Of a DNA stretch of 64,000 nt, positions 22,461 through 33,567 are shown piece after piece; the stretch's first letter is position 1; every line of letters begins with the position of its first letter. The notes under the pieces are model-generated. The model saw only the letters and a list, made by a program, of their open reading frames with translations. It was not told the DNA's origin and made no database searches. This stretch comes from Branchinecta lynchi (Eukaryota; Arthropoda; Branchiopoda; Anostraca; Branchinectidae), in NCBI GenBank assembly GCA_023053575.1, contig JAKZAP010000007.1, forward strand, positions 23,957,464-24,021,463. Reading direction: 5' to 3'. A program made the position numbers and the translations under genes.

Positions 22461-23165
22461 TTCATATGATACAAGAGAAATAGGCAATAAAACACCAAAG
22501 AACGGGTGAAACAGCAATTACTTAAGAAAGTTACCCTTGGACCTAGTCAATTCGCACGTGTATGTATCGGCGGGGCATCTGGTTTTCCCAGCATGTTAGT
22601 AGGAAGACACGCGTGTTGCCAGCAGTGTTGCCACATGTCGCACGATAGTGTGAATTCTCACTCTATTTTGTTTTTGTTGCTCTTGTCCTACGTAGGACAT
22701 ACAAATCACTCTATTTCAGATTACGCCCAAATGTGTCCCCTTTGCAGCTGGGATTTTGAAAAGAAGTGACTATTTCATGTTTCTTCGTGAAAATAAAATT
22801 AAGATGCGTGGTTTTTGCAGAGGCAATTCCGATCAAAAGTTACCATTTCACATTTTTTCGTCAGTAAAAATTTCACTCCCAATCCACTCTCTGTTTTGGG
22901 CCAAAAGTCACTCTGTAAATGTTTTTGATGTTGTGGGACACGAAGAGTTTAAACAAAGATGACTGTGGTACGAGGAAATTCAGTCAAATTTTAGCGGATG
23001 TGCGAAATTGTGCGAATATCATAGTTTGGGTGAACAGTCGGTCGGTCTTGATGGACTTCACAGGTTTCTCGCTGAAAAACGGTCTATTTGTTGGATGTTT
23101 GTGGTACTAAACGGATTAGTCAGATGTGTGTGCGATATCTCGGTTCTTCTTGTCAAGTGCTCTCT
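22460..23165. other. Unassigned sequence, with a possible lone hAT end
   Basis: CAGTGTTGCCACATG at 22625-22640 resembles the CAGTGTTGCCA end at 33568, but no matching right end was found. Confidence 0.3.
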
Positions 23166-23169
23166 TCTG

Positions 23170-23450
23170 GTTCTAGCCAGAGGCGTTACTAGCCAAAATC
23201 TGGGGGGGGGGGGCGAGGCATTTACCGACTGGCTGTTAATTTTTACCGACTTGTTCTGCAGAAAAAACCACTGTTTTCAACAACAAAAATGACATTTTTG
23301 AAAAAATCGACGGATTTACAGAAAAAATAGACTATTTTGACGAAAAAATCTATCAGTTTTCAGAAAAACCGACTGTTTTCATGAAAAAAATCAACTGTTT
23401 TGACGAAAAATCGCGGCGAATTACCGACTGGCCGACAGCATTGGGGGATC
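23170..23450. mobile_element. hAT-like MITE, partial second copy of the 1620-1918 family
   Basis: Left end CAGAGGCGTTACTAG, then a G tract and repeated GAAAAACCGACTGTTTTC-type units, ending GACTGGCCGACAGCATT. The right terminal repeat is missing. Confidence 0.7.
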
Positions 23451-23479
23451 AGTGACCGTTTAGCATAAAGATAATTTCG

Positions 23480-23690
23480 TAAACCACATTGGCCTGATAG
23501 ACATTCCTCTATATCCTGCTAATTCTTCTGCCCAGTTTTACATAGTTTCATCCCATCATTTATTTCTGGTCATACCTTGTAAGTGTATTAGTTAATTTGC
23601 TTCATGTCTTGTGTATTTCTTAAATATTTTATTACGGTACTCTTCTATTTTAAGCTATTTGGAAAATAAATTCGATTGCTTGATTGATAG
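23480..23690 (+). mobile_element. LINE 3' end
   Basis: TTCATCCCATCATTTATTTC, GTAAGTGTATTAGTTAATTT and a GATTGCTTGATTGAT tail, matching 57060-57235, where coding sequence of the same element precedes it. Confidence 0.6.
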
Positions 23691-24104
23691 CACACGAAAC
23701 CCGAAGAAAAACAGATGAAAATGGTTTTTGTAAAGGCCAACGGAAATGCTGAAAGATGAAGTGAATATTTCGGGAGGACAACCGTCTTTCTTCTTTTGCG
23801 CAGACGGAGAATTTCGAGAAGAAACGCCAAAAAGTGGATGAAGATCATCAAACGAGACAAACCAAAACAAAGTGGAGAACGAACAAACAACCAAATATGA
23901 AAGACCAAAATTGGAAAAAAACAACTAAATTAAGCAGGAGCCACTCACCAATATTACAACTCATAAAATATATCTTCGTTGACCTTTTAAAACCCAATTT
24001 TCGTCTGTTTTTCTTGGGATTTCTTCTGACCGTTTAGCATGATTCGCAGTCAACCTGGGAATGCTTAATTCAATTTTCGTAGATATTGATTGTGTTCTCT
24101 ACAG

Positions 24105-24291
24105 GTATCCAAGTTCACCGGCCCCCTGGCGATGCAGTTGTGCATAAGGGGGCACCCCCGGGGACCCCTGTCGTCCAGCTTTCTGCCGTTGACCCGAAGA
24201 AGAATAATAAAGTCTCCTTTCGGCTTCACAAAGGACTAGACTACCAGTTCTTTGATATTGATGAGCATTCCGGACAAGTTGTTACAAAATT
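24105..24291 (+). CDS. Cadherin-FN3 gene, exon 1 of those seen: N-terminal half of a cadherin repeat
   Basis: Internal exon between the acceptor TTCTCTACAG and the donor GTAAGT. It enters in phase 1 and leaves in phase 2, so 61 whole codons are read. The translation follows the cadherin (EC) pattern: a GAPPGTPVVQLSAVD strand resembling the family pattern P-x-G-T-x-V-x-x-L-x-A-x-D, then a strand like the Y-S-L strand (VSFRL), then FFDIDEHSGQVVTKL, which matches F-x-I-D-x-x-T-G-x-I. EC repeats are extracellular, Ca2+-dependent adhesion modules. The usual DXD calcium ligands after SAVD are replaced by PKKNN, so calcium binding looks incomplete. The next exon completes the repeat. Upstream exons were not found in the preceding 24 kb. 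Recognition of the family is firm; the orthologue is unknown. Confidence 0.86.
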
Positions 24292-24504
24292 GTAAGTTCT
24301 TTTGATTTTGTTTTTTTTTGTCCGTTTCACAACTCTGTGAGAGTAAAACCGCTAACCGCTAAATTCTTCGGACAAGGAAACTGAAAAATCTAGGCATCGA
24401 GTCTTTTCCAGGCTCTGGTCTCATGTGTGTCCTAATTAAGCTATGTCGGAATTGGAACCGGAAATCCGGCCGGATAGTCTTGTTCCCGAATGTTGTTTAG
24501 ATGG

Positions 24505-25225
24505 TAGATAGATAGATAAATCTTTTTATTCGCCAAAAACTTATCGTGGCTAACGCCAAATTTGTTTGGTATAGTCAGTTAATATGTAAGCGTACTTCAA
24601 CAGTCATAAATAACATTAAAAATGAATAACATCTCAATTTACCTCGTTAAACAACTTCACAAAAGACGGAACAAAACTCTTTTCGAACCTCTGGAGGTTA
24701 CATTTAGTTGGCTGCAATTTTTCAACCGCAGTAGCTACCTTGCGAGGGAGCCTTCTCGCTAGCTTTTTAGAAGGAAAAATATTTTTATGGACTGGGTGGT
24801 TCAGGGATTTTACACCAAACTCCATGCAGAGTTTCAGTCTTCGATCGTGTAGAGAAGTGATTTTAAATTCACGCAGCAACTCTTCATAAGACCTCTCGGC
24901 CACCTTTGACGCTATGATCAGGGCTCTTTTTTGAATCTTTTCAAGTCTAGCGGTCTGTTCGACCGTAAGGCCAAAATGCCAAACAGGTGCTCCATATTCT
25001 AGGTTTGGTCGGATAAAGGAAACATATATTCGGAACAAGTGTGTAGTGGGTGCCCCATGCCTAGACATGAGCTTTAGCATTTGAAGTCCGGCATTCCCTC
25101 GCTTTATCATGCTAGTCGTCTGCGCTTCCCATTTTAAATAATTAGTTAGGGTTATCCCTAGGAGTTTAAGTTTTCTCCGTGTCCGACTTAACCTAACCTG
25201 ACCTAACTTTACTCTGTCCACTTTA
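24505..25225 (-). pseudogene. 5'-truncated LINE: reverse-transcriptase C-terminus
   Basis: An open frame of 195 codons on the minus strand with the conserved C-terminal part of a CR1/Jockey-type polymerase: KLLGITLTNYLKWEAQT, then YVSFIRPNLEYGAPVW, then LEKIQKRALI. It ends FVKLFNEVN and stop at 24634. A 3' UTR and a GATA-type tail (GATAGATAGATAAATC on +, 24508-24523) complete the 3' end. The frame is intact but lacks the catalytic half, so it is a dead truncated copy. It lies in the intron between exons 1 and 2, antisense to the gene. Confidence 0.85.
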
Positions 25226-25479
25226 GTCTGTCTACTATAGTCTGTCCACTTTACTCTGTCCCCCGACCTTTGAAAAATCGAATACCATAGCCTGTGTTTG
25301 AAAAATCGCCTGTGGTATTCATTTTACTATGAAATAAAAACGTGGTCTAATAATAGCTTGGTCTAAATAAAAGCGTCTCAAAGGGTTTAGCGACCGTCAA
25401 TTCCTTCCAATCGTCTGTACGTCGTTCTGTGGTAATACTGACAGTTGGTTTGTGTGAATAAACCTTTTCATATTTGACA

Positions 25480-25822
25480 ATGCAAAACGAATACGTCAGC
25501 TGCATTTTATTAGAGACATATTTCGGCCCTTCTTGGCAAGGGTCCTCTTCAGGCTCAAGCCGCTGAAGCGAATATCTATGAAACTTTTGTTCTTTGTACT
25601 TATGTCAGTCATACATATTTCTTGCGACATTGACTTTTTGTCTAGCTGTAAGCTGTTTGGTTAAATAAACTGATTGATTCATTGAACAGATTTATCTGCG
25701 TCCATGATTAACCCAAATTTTCTTGTCCCCTTTTCCCAATATCATAGGCCTATACGCTCAGTTGAAGCTAATTGTATGTTTCTGATTGTTAACTTGGTAA
25801 ATTGTTTAATCATAGGTGTAGT
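25480..25822 (-). mobile_element. Hammerhead-type element plus LINE-like 3' tail, copy 2
   Basis: Minus strand has CTGAAGA (25552 to 25546), the CCCTT/AAGGG stem and GAAA (25524 to 25521), an intact core. ACGTCAGCTGCATTTTATTA lies on the other side. The following 270 bp duplicates 22200-22460. Confidence 0.7.
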
Positions 25823-25824
25823 GG

Positions 25825-26200
25825 TGATTGTCGCTAGGCCTCGATCCACTGGAGCGTAGGGTGGCACAGCTGGCCACTCAGGCTCGGCCGTGGAAATAAG
25901 GAGCGATTTATTAGGAAGGCCTGGTAATCTCCTCGTGTTACGCAATAAGTGATAAGAGAAAAAAGCCGGAGACACGTTAGAATTTGCGAGCTTTTAGGGC
26001 TAATAACTGTCAAGCTGGATCTGATAAGAACAATATCAAGTTTCTGAGGCTATGATTTGTCGTTGCGTGGTGGCGGGGATTTGATAGTCCGCAGGAGGCT
26101 ACGATGGATACTAAAGTTCAGAGTGACGTTTACTGTAGTTTGTTAGTGGGAAACCCGCACCACCAAATCATACGTTTCTAACAGTTGTCATACACAATTT
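25825..26200. other. Unassigned intronic sequence
   Basis: No repeat or exon recognised. Confidence 0.4.
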
Positions 26201-26204
26201 TATT

Positions 26205-26400
26205 ATTCGTTCGCCTCTCAATGTCACCAGCTCGTTTGCCCTGCATGCAGTTCGCCGGGAATACAGCTAAAACGAGGAACTTGGTCGAAGTAAAAGACTT
26301 TTCTAAAGTCAATTAGAAATGAGATAAAGGGGTAAACGTGCATGCCGAATCCGTATCTGAACTTGGTTTTCTCATCTGATTGCTTGTTTGGCTGTCATTC
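26205..26400 (+). mobile_element. GGATCCC-end family, core fragment
   Basis: GCAGTTCGCCGGGAATAC, AAACGAGGAACTTGG and GCATGCCGAATCCGTATCTG match the modules of the family. Both arms missing. Confidence 0.5.
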
Positions 26401-26472
26401 GTCAAAAATAACGAAACGGCATAATTTTTTTTGCTTTTTGCGGTTGATTATGGATAAATAATAATATGTTAA

Positions 26473-26904
26473 AGTTTAACCGAAAAGGGCTGGGATAGGA
26501 GATCTAGTTACCCATAACTTTTTCACTTAAATTGACTTGGAAGACCCGCTGAAAATGGGTTACTTCGTTGTTCCGCTATTCGCGAATAATCGGTTTTCAA
26601 ATAGTGGAATTTCCGCGTGATACCTCTGTACCTCTGTGCACTTGTATTTTTGTTGTATGCCTTACGAGAAAGATTTATGATTTTTTTTTGTTCAGGCACT
26701 AAGCAATCTTCACCAGTCTCACCACTGCCCAATGAAGTAGAAGTAGAATTTCGTAGTAGGTTACATTGTCGGGACGGCCGCAGCTATCATGAACTTCATA
26801 ACTAGAGTAGATAGTAGACAATAATAAAAATCGCTTTGCAGAATCAAATAACTCAGTGTATTAAATTAAATGATACAAAAATAAGTTGGCTTTTCAGTTA
26901 GACT
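26473..26904. mobile_element. TTAA-target MITE, AGTTTAACTGAAAAG family, copy 1
   Basis: Bounded by TTAA (26469-26472 and 26905-26908). Ends AGTTTAACCGAAAAG and CTTTTCAGTTAGACT. The interior TCAAATAGTGGAATTTCCG and AGCAATCTTCACCA blocks match 41939-42384 and 60828-61244. Confidence 0.82.
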
Positions 26905-26924
26905 TTAAAGGGGCCTGGTTAAGA

Positions 26925-26990
26925 TCGGGAATCCACAAGACCCGACTGTCTGGATCAAGACAGTTTATTAGAGTGTGGTTGGTTAATTGA
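26925..26990 (+). mobile_element. GGATCCC-end family, 3' arm fragment
   Basis: AAGACCCGACTGTCTGGATC is typical of the 3' arm; the remainder is lost. Confidence 0.4.
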
Positions 26991-27049
26991 ACGACTGTTT
27001 CGTGTGTGGTTGGTTTATAATGTACGCATTCTCGCTTACTACGTCAAAT

Positions 27050-27312
27050 AGTTTGTCATTTTTGTTTATTTTTCCCAAGAGGGGAAAATATAAATTTTTA
27101 TTTATTTATTGGGTAGATAGCAGGTCATTTCATACAGGTTAGATAAATTAAGTTATATTATTTTTGTTAGATGTATATGGTACGTAGTTGTTGTTATTAT
27201 AGTACAATTTTTAACAAGCACTGCATGTTCGAATTGTTTTTCTCCACAGTGCTTGTGTCATCTATTTGTATTTTTGTGTAAAATAAAAAAAAAACTTGAA
27301 CTTGAACTTGAA
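27050..27312 (+). mobile_element. Retroposon 3' end with CTTGAA tail
   Basis: An A+T-rich 3' region ends in AAACTTGAACTTGAACTTGA, the same tail as at 11440. It is followed directly by a tip of the GGATCCC family (27335-27372, GGACCCCATCGAAACCTG). Confidence 0.45.
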
Positions 27313-27971
27313 GAAGACCAATAAATATTAATTTTTTGGGACCCCATCGAAACCTGTGGTCTTGTTTTTCTAGTTTTCTAGTCTTGTTTTTCTCGAGTCC
27401 CTGTTTGGATTCGTAACTTGAATACGAGTGACCCAGACATTGCAAATGCTATAGTGAATGAATGAATTATTGATGAATGAATGATTTATCTGCAAATTAA
27501 AGCCATCAGACCATCATGCAACAAAACAAAACAAAAGGTAAACAATCTTACATACGTATATACACACTAATACACTCTTACTTTTTTATAATTTACTCTG
27601 AATGTTTTATTAACACTTAAGACACAACTTCCCCATCAAAAAAGTTCTTTCTGGTGTTTAAAAGCTAACCTGAGGAACTTCCCAACATGTCTTATTTCTT
27701 TAAAATCTTTGCTTCCCATCATTTTAATAATCCATTTCTTATCAGTTCCCCCCACCCGAAAATCTCCTCGCTTTGTCCCTGTAACTCTCTTTAATCACAC
27801 AAAAGGTGGCATATATCCTCATCCATTTCTCCACACATTCCGGTTTAACTCCTTTCTTAGTTGCTATGTGATTTGGGAATGTTTGGTGCCTGAGATCCTG
27901 TGTCATATCATTTCAAAGAAAAGCTTAAAGTACAGGTCCGGGTACGGTTTTCAATACTTGAATTTTTCCAG

Positions 27972-28112
27972 ACCCATTCAGAAAGGCGTCAACGATACCT
28001 ATCGCCTCATTGCTGTTGCGTATATCGATGGCGAAAGCATGTTCGAAAGAGTCAACGTTCTGGTCATACCCATAAACCAACATGAACCCGTTTTCGCCAA
28101 GGACTCATACAC
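27972..28112 (+). CDS. Cadherin-FN3 gene, exon 2: C-terminal half of the first cadherin repeat
   Basis: Acceptor AATTTTTCCAG, donor GTAAGT, phase 2 in and phase 2 out. Its first base completes a Leu codon (TT+A) left open by the previous exon, giving VVTKL-PIQKG without a break. YRLIAVAYIDG matches the Y-x-L-x-V-x-A-x-D-G strand of EC repeats. VLVIPINQHEPVF stands where the inter-repeat linker I-x-V-x-D-x-N-D-N-x-P-x-F is expected; the acidic DXNDN ligands are largely lost (NQHE). The exon ends in the first strand of the next repeat. The same frame happens to stay open upstream of the acceptor, but that part has no cadherin character and is taken as intron. Confidence 0.86.
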
Positions 28113-28333
28113 GTAAGTCTCTTTGTCTGATTTGGTGCTTGCCTGGGTTGGAACTATGACGGAGATGGAAACTATATTATAAATAAATTACTTACTTACT
28201 ATATATTTGTGTATATAATTAATCCTTTTTAACGCTTCATCTACCACAACCGTAATGGCTCGGATCGACGCGAACGGATCTTCAGTTATTAGCGAGGTTA
28301 TTAGTATTGTATGCACATCTTCGCGTGCACTGA

Positions 28334-28560
28334 CTGGTAGTAGAAGCAAGAACAAATAAGCCAATAGAACCTCCGTTTTTTGTCTCATGCCTCTGCTAAA
28401 CCGAGCTGAGGTAGAAGCTGAGCTTTGAGTTGATGCCCGTATGCACTGGCTGGTAGTAGAAGCAAGAACAAATAAGCCAATAGAACCTCCGTTTTTTGTC
28501 TCATGCCTCTACAAAACCGAGCTGAGGTAGAAGCTGAGCTTTGAGTTGATGCCCGTCTGC
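28334..28560. repeat. Tandem duplication, two units of about 116 bp
   Basis: CTGGTAGTAGAAGCAAG at 28334 and again at 28450, nearly identical through CCTCCGTTTTTTGTCTCATG. The unit belongs to a dispersed sequence also found at 50540-50700 (arms of the large foldback). Confidence 0.8.
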
Positions 28561-28770
28561 TCCCCTCTTCGCCGCTGCGCATATCGGAGGAAAAAATGCA
28601 GCAGGCGTCCTGACCCGCTCTGCAACGCACGTCACATTGGTAGACAACCAATCGGCTTTTAGTCTCGAAATTTCTTCTCCGGGGCTTTACTGCGATGTAG
28701 CCGTCTGTAGAGGTAACGAATTGTGATGTTTCACGTAGCTCCTACCATCCGCTCGTTTGCATCGTGCAGG

Positions 28771-29053
28771 GTATCGCAGTCTACCACAAGTCCCTGATTT
28801 GTAGATACCCCATGCCAAACGTAGGGTATATCTAGCATTTGGCATGGAGTCTGCCTAACGCTGGATACCTGTTGGTAACCTAACCCTGACCTACCTTAAT
28901 ATAAAAGAGTTCTGATTGGTTGATTTCTTAGCTTCACTCAACCAGCACCTGGCATAGTGTATCCAGCGTTATAGGGTATGCCACACGCTAGACATATCCA
29001 AGGTTTGGCATAGGGTATCCAAAAATCAGGGGTTTGTGGTTGACTGGGGTATC
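28771..29053. repeat. Imperfect foldback of about 280 bp
   Basis: Left arm CAGTCTACCACAAGTCCC... to AACGCTGGATAC; right arm GTATCCAGCGTTATAGGG... to TTTGTGGTTGACTG. Both arms contain ATGCCAAAC/TTTGGCAT blocks (the GGTATGCC-type motif recurs several times). Arms of about 110 bp around a 60-bp A+T-rich centre. Confidence 0.7.
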
Positions 29054-29559
29054 GGGAACCTGTTCGACTCTCAATGGTCGTATTACGGAAGTTGCGTTTT
29101 TGATCGAAATTTTGTTCGCCGTTCGCTTAGCCGGTTGCTTAATTTCCGTTTTTGAACGCCGTCGAAGTTCACTGTTTGCTTAATTAGTGTTTTTACGACT
29201 TCGGCGATCCTTGCCATGTCGACGTTTCTTTGACGATTCAAGCAAACTTCGACCTTGCTAGCGCACGAAGTTCGACGGTCAGACTTTGAAGGACAAAGGA
29301 ACTGTGACCGGCGACCAAAATCGGTAATTAAACAAAGACCTTTGAGGTTGAAGGTAACTTCAAACTTCTATCAAAACCCAACTAGAGATAGGGGACGGAT
29401 TCTGGTGCCTATTTATTCTTGGTATAAAGATTCGCTGTCAGTGCACCCAGACGCCAGTTAACCCGCACGTCAGTTCGCCCACACCAAAGATTCGGTAGTT
29501 CCTTCAGACGTCGGTTCATGCACACGTTAAAATGTTAATTGCTTATTGGGATCAAGTTG

Positions 29560-29790
29560 AGATGATAATAATAATACAAAGCAAGAGAAAAGGTTTTCGC
29601 CTCTAAATAACTCTAAGAAGTTTTGAGCAGTCGAAATGGTCAGAGTTAAAAATCTCATCAAGAATGCACTTGAAACTATTGATCGATTCAGCATTAACCA
29701 CATCTTCGGTAAGGCGTGTTCCAAGGATCAAGAATTCTGTTGCCAAAACCCCACTTAAAAATGTCCTTGTGGAATCATGATTTTGCAAGC
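29560..29790 (-). pseudogene. LINE reverse-transcriptase C-terminal fragment
   Basis: Minus-strand frame reads FLILGTRLTEDVVNAESINS and FKCILDEIF, matching the C-terminal W-N-S-L-P-x-x-V-V-x-A-x-S-x-x-x-F-K-x-x-L-D pattern of CR1-like LINEs. A shift to the neighbouring frame marks it as dead. A related piece lies at 57225-57345. Confidence 0.65.
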
Positions 29791-30074
29791 TTGTATGATC
29801 TTAAAACTTTTTTTTTTGTGTCATTTAATTAAATACACTGCAATGCATTATTTGGATTCTGCAAAGGATTTTTTTATTTTCCACTATCTGCTCTGGTTAT
29901 GACGTTCAGAATGTCTGCGGCCGTCCCTACAGTGTAAATTCTACTATGACGCTGGAAATTGTAATCTCAACACAAACGCAGCTATTCAGCGGGCAGTGGT
30001 GAAATTGGTGAAGATTGCTTAGTGCCTGAAAAAAAAATAAAAAAAAATCGTAAATCTGTCTCGTAAGACATACA

Positions 30075-32085
30075 ACAACAAGAGCTGGAAGCTCGTATGG
30101 CACTTGCAAGGCTGGGTCCGAAGATGAAAGTAGGAATTCGTGGGTTTGTTGTGATCATTTTTAATCAGAACTCTGAAGCAAAAATAATGATGAACTGATC
30201 GAGAGCCCGAAAATGTATATTTTGCTCAAAAGTATTGTTTGTACTTTAAGGAAATCAGTTATAAGCAAAACCCTTGAGGCAAAAAAGATCATGGGCTCAT
30301 AGGGATCAAGAAAATGGATCTTTTGCTTAAAGTATTTTTGTACTTTGCGGTTAGGATTAGTACTTTAAGGGATGGTCGAATCTGGGAACGGACAAAGTCC
30401 AAGCCAATCTTGCCAAGTGTCTAATTTCCAAGCCAAGTTTCATAGTCCTAGCACATCTGGAAGTACCTTGATTCGCGATCACCGGACTCCCCTCCAACTC
30501 CCCCCATAGTTCCCGAACCCGGTTCTGGGAACTATGGTTCTGTCGCTTATGTATCTAGGCTTGTGATTGTTCTTTGTTTCATCCTAACCACTCCACTCTA
30601 AGCGTGTCACAAGATTTCCGGTTCTCCCCTGCACCTCCCCCGAACATTCATCGGATTAGCCTACATCCGGACTTTAAATAGGACATTTGAGACATGAGAT
30701 CTTTCCAAATATCAAGTTTCCCGTTCAAAAGTTATACATACCTCATGGTTCAGTATTCTCCCTCCCTCCACTCCCCCCACGATGGTCGGATTACGGAACT
30801 GACTACTTCTAAGCCAATCATGTCAAGTCTCTAATTTTTAAGCCGAGCTTCATCGTCCTAGCACGTCTGGAAGTACCTTAACTTGTGATGACCGGAATTC
30901 CGCCCCCCCCCTCTAACTCCCACACAGTGCCCAAATCTTGTCCGGTTCCGTCACTAATGTATATGGGGAGAAGAATTATATTTTAAGTTGGGATTGGGGG
31001 GGGGGGGGGGCAGAATTGAAGTGGATGGTGAGTCTTAGGCGGACGCTCTTCCGGTGGGGATGCGGAGAAATTATATTGGTAGAGATAGGAAAGGTGCTGG
31101 TCCTTATTTTTGTCCAATGTGTGGTATTGAAGGAAAGGATGCGGCACATTTGATATGTTATTGCGAGGAGTTGAAAGAATTAAGAAAATAAGTGTTTGGT
31201 CGGTAGGCTTGGGAGGAAAGGGATTTGGTTTCAAGTATGGGAAGAAGTGTTTTGGTGAGATGCGAAGGCTGGGTAGATTCCTGAAGCTAGCTATGGCCCA
31301 CCGTGAACTATTTTTATAGAAGTTGATTTTTTGGTTTGTTGTTGGAGTGTATGATTTTTTTGTTTTTATTATTGTGTTATGTTTCCCGCCATGGCCCTTG
31401 GGCTTATTGGGAATAAATTCATTCATTCGTTCATAGGGCTTGTGTTTGTTCTTCCCGCTAAATTTCATTCCGATCGCTCCACTCCAGTGTGTCACAAGGT
31501 TTCCGGATCCCCCCCCCCTATCCGACCCCCCACCTTCATTGAAAAGGGACATCCGAGACATGTGGTCTTTCTACATATCAAGTTTCATTATGATCCGATC
31601 ACCCGTTCGGTAGTTATACATTCCTCGAGATTCCGGATTCCCCCTCCCTCCACTCACCCCACGATGGTCGGATCGGAAAGTTGACTATTTCCAGGTTAAT
31701 CTGGTCGGGTTCCTGATTTGCCTGCCAAGTTTCGTTGTCCTGGCCCACCTAGAGATAACTTAACTCCATATCACCGGAATCCCGGAACCCCCCTCCAACC
31801 CCCCCCCCCCCTCACATTCATCGGATTCGGTTCGACTTGAAATGGGACATGTGAGACATGACGTCTTTCCAAATATCAAGTTTCATTAAGATCCGATCAC
31901 CCGTTCGAAAGTTATGCGTGCCACTAAATTCCGAATTCCGGCTCCCCGTCCTTCCCCCCACAATGGTCGGATCGGGCAAGCGACTATTTCCTAGTTAGTT
32001 TGGTCGGGTTCCTAATATGCCTGCCAAGTTTCATCGTCCTAGCCCATCTGGATGTACCCTAACTCTCAAACACCAAACTGGAAGC
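30075..32085 (-). mobile_element. Helitron-like (HINE-type) element, hairpin-end family, copy 2 with nested LINE
   Basis: Read on the minus strand, modules with CATCGTCCTAG/CTAGGACGATGAAACT, GGAATTCCGG and GGACCGGATCCGA-type blocks repeat several times, and it ends GCAAGTGCCATACGAGCT with a GAGCT-TCC-AGCTC hairpin (30082-30094) and CTTGTTGTTGT. The outer end is truncated by a MITE fragment at 32090. It contains a LINE piece at 30962-31440. Confidence 0.65.
30962..31440 (+). pseudogene. LINE C-terminal zinc-knuckle fragment nested in a HINE-type element
   Basis: GAGPYFCPMCGIEGKDAAHL, then ICYCEELKELRK, is the C-x2-C-x(n)-H-x-C region that ends many LINE polymerases, followed by a stop. The 3' end GGGAATAAATTCATTCATTC is the tail. 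The surrounding module is uninterrupted in the related copy at 58222-59885, which shows this is an insertion. Confidence 0.7.
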
Positions 32086-32089
32086 CCAC

Positions 32090-32215
32090 AGAGGTACATC
32101 AGATCACACGGAAATTCCACTATTTGAAAATAGATTATTCGTGAATTGCGGAACAACGAAGTAAAGCATTTTCAGTGGGTCTTCAAGCCAATTTAAGTGA
32201 ATAAGTGAAGGGTAT
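32090..32215 (-). mobile_element. AGTTTAAC-family MITE fragment
   Basis: Inverted fragment: CACACGGAAATTCCACTATT, TTTTCAGTGGGTCTTCAAGC. Both termini missing. Confidence 0.55.
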
Positions 32216-32224
32216 CTAGATTGT

Positions 32225-32488
32225 CGTATCCTTAGTTTTCTTGCTGTACAAATGGTTCATCGCGAATTCGGCTGAAACTGGAAATTTGGTTGGAGCTCAA
32301 AGTTGTTTCTGAAATCGATTACGAATTCGGTATCGGTGCAAGGAGACGTGCTGAATCCATTTTTGCATTTTATTTTAACAGTAAAAATATTCAAGGAATC
32401 TGGCGAAGACTGAATGGCGAAGACATGACCCAATTGTTTGAATCAAATGTTAGATTTTTGGGATCCCATCGAAACGTTTGGTCTTGTT
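32225..32488 (+). mobile_element. GGATCCC-end family, 3' part
   Basis: One or two modules, then CAAGGAATCTGGCGAAGAC, AGATTTTTGGGATCCCATCG and GTTTGGTCTTGTTG, the family's 3' end. Confidence 0.7.
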
Positions 32489-32654
32489 GAGGCGGTATTG
32501 AAGTTTGTTCCAGGAAGTGTATTGTTTCTTTGTTTAATAAATAATCTGAAATCTAAGAAGGGCTAAAATAGAAATAGAGCTTTTCAGTTGCACAAAACAT
32601 TATCAAATGTTCTTCTCAACTTTTCAGCCAGAATTTTTCTACTAGTAAGAAAAT

Positions 32655-33060
32655 AAGTAAGTACTTTATTTATGACCCGCCATTTTTAAAAGTCGGAGTA
32701 AACGAAGAAAATAAACAAAACAAACAAAACACATAAACACACAGATAAAGACACTTAATTTTCAATCTTCGGTCAGGAAGCAGTGGACGACGTCGTGCGC
32801 TGGTTGGGCCCTGTTGTCCATGATTTTTGAAAGCGATGAGGAAACATCCAAAACGGTAATACTTGCATCTTGAATTACTGAAGTAGACTGCGCCAGTTTC
32901 TTCGATATAACATTACCTCATTCTTTCAACTTCAATCTGAAGCTCACATTAAATCTGACCTTGCCAGTTGCTATTTAGCCAAACCAAGAAATAGTTTTGT
33001 TGCGTTTAAGCGAGCGTTGAAGGAAGCGTCGTGACTCCTAGACTGTCCTATCAGTTGTCG
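32655..33060. mobile_element. LINE 3' ends, minus (32655-32830) and possibly plus (32890-33040)
   Basis: AAATAAGTAAGTACTTTATT and CGGAGTAAACG mark a minus-strand LINE tail, with GTGCGCTGGTTGGGCCCTG shared with 61953-62115. The plus-strand part reads weakly as a LINE C-terminus (SFVAFKRALKEAS-stop). Confidence 0.45.
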
Positions 33061-33567
33061 ATCAAGTAACGACCAAAAAACTATATTGCTCATAATTCAT
33101 CCCTAAGTAAATATCGTGCTGGTTGTTAACCACAGTAGTTACTTCCTGTGGTAACGTTGCAATTCAGTAGGATAATCGTTGAAATTCACACACTTTGTCT
33201 CTGAATGTACATTTTCGTGTGATAGCAGTCGATTTTGTATTGCTGTATCTTTGCTCAAGAGCTGTTGGTTGCTATGTAAGCGTTATAAAATCCATTTTTT
33301 CCCTTTTTCTTTTTTCTGTTTTCAGTATTTTGTGTGTCTAATATATAAAGACTCACAACAAAAACAAAAACAGCTAGGATGTTCTCTGTCCGCTGTTTTT
33401 GTAATTATTATATTTTTGTTTACAACAAAATAAGCAAGACTTGTAGGCTAGCAATGAAAAAAAAAAAAAACTTTCAAAGAATCAAAGACAAGTTCACTTC
33501 GTGTAGCCGGCATGTTTTTTGCACACAACTATGTTCACGAACCCCTTGGTACAGAAGTAGGCTGCAA

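Noticed and set aside
30983..31561. 192-codon minus-strand open frame
   Set aside because: It lies in G/C-tract repeat DNA (HINE-type modules plus a LINE piece read backwards), is Pro- and Ser-rich, and matches nothing.
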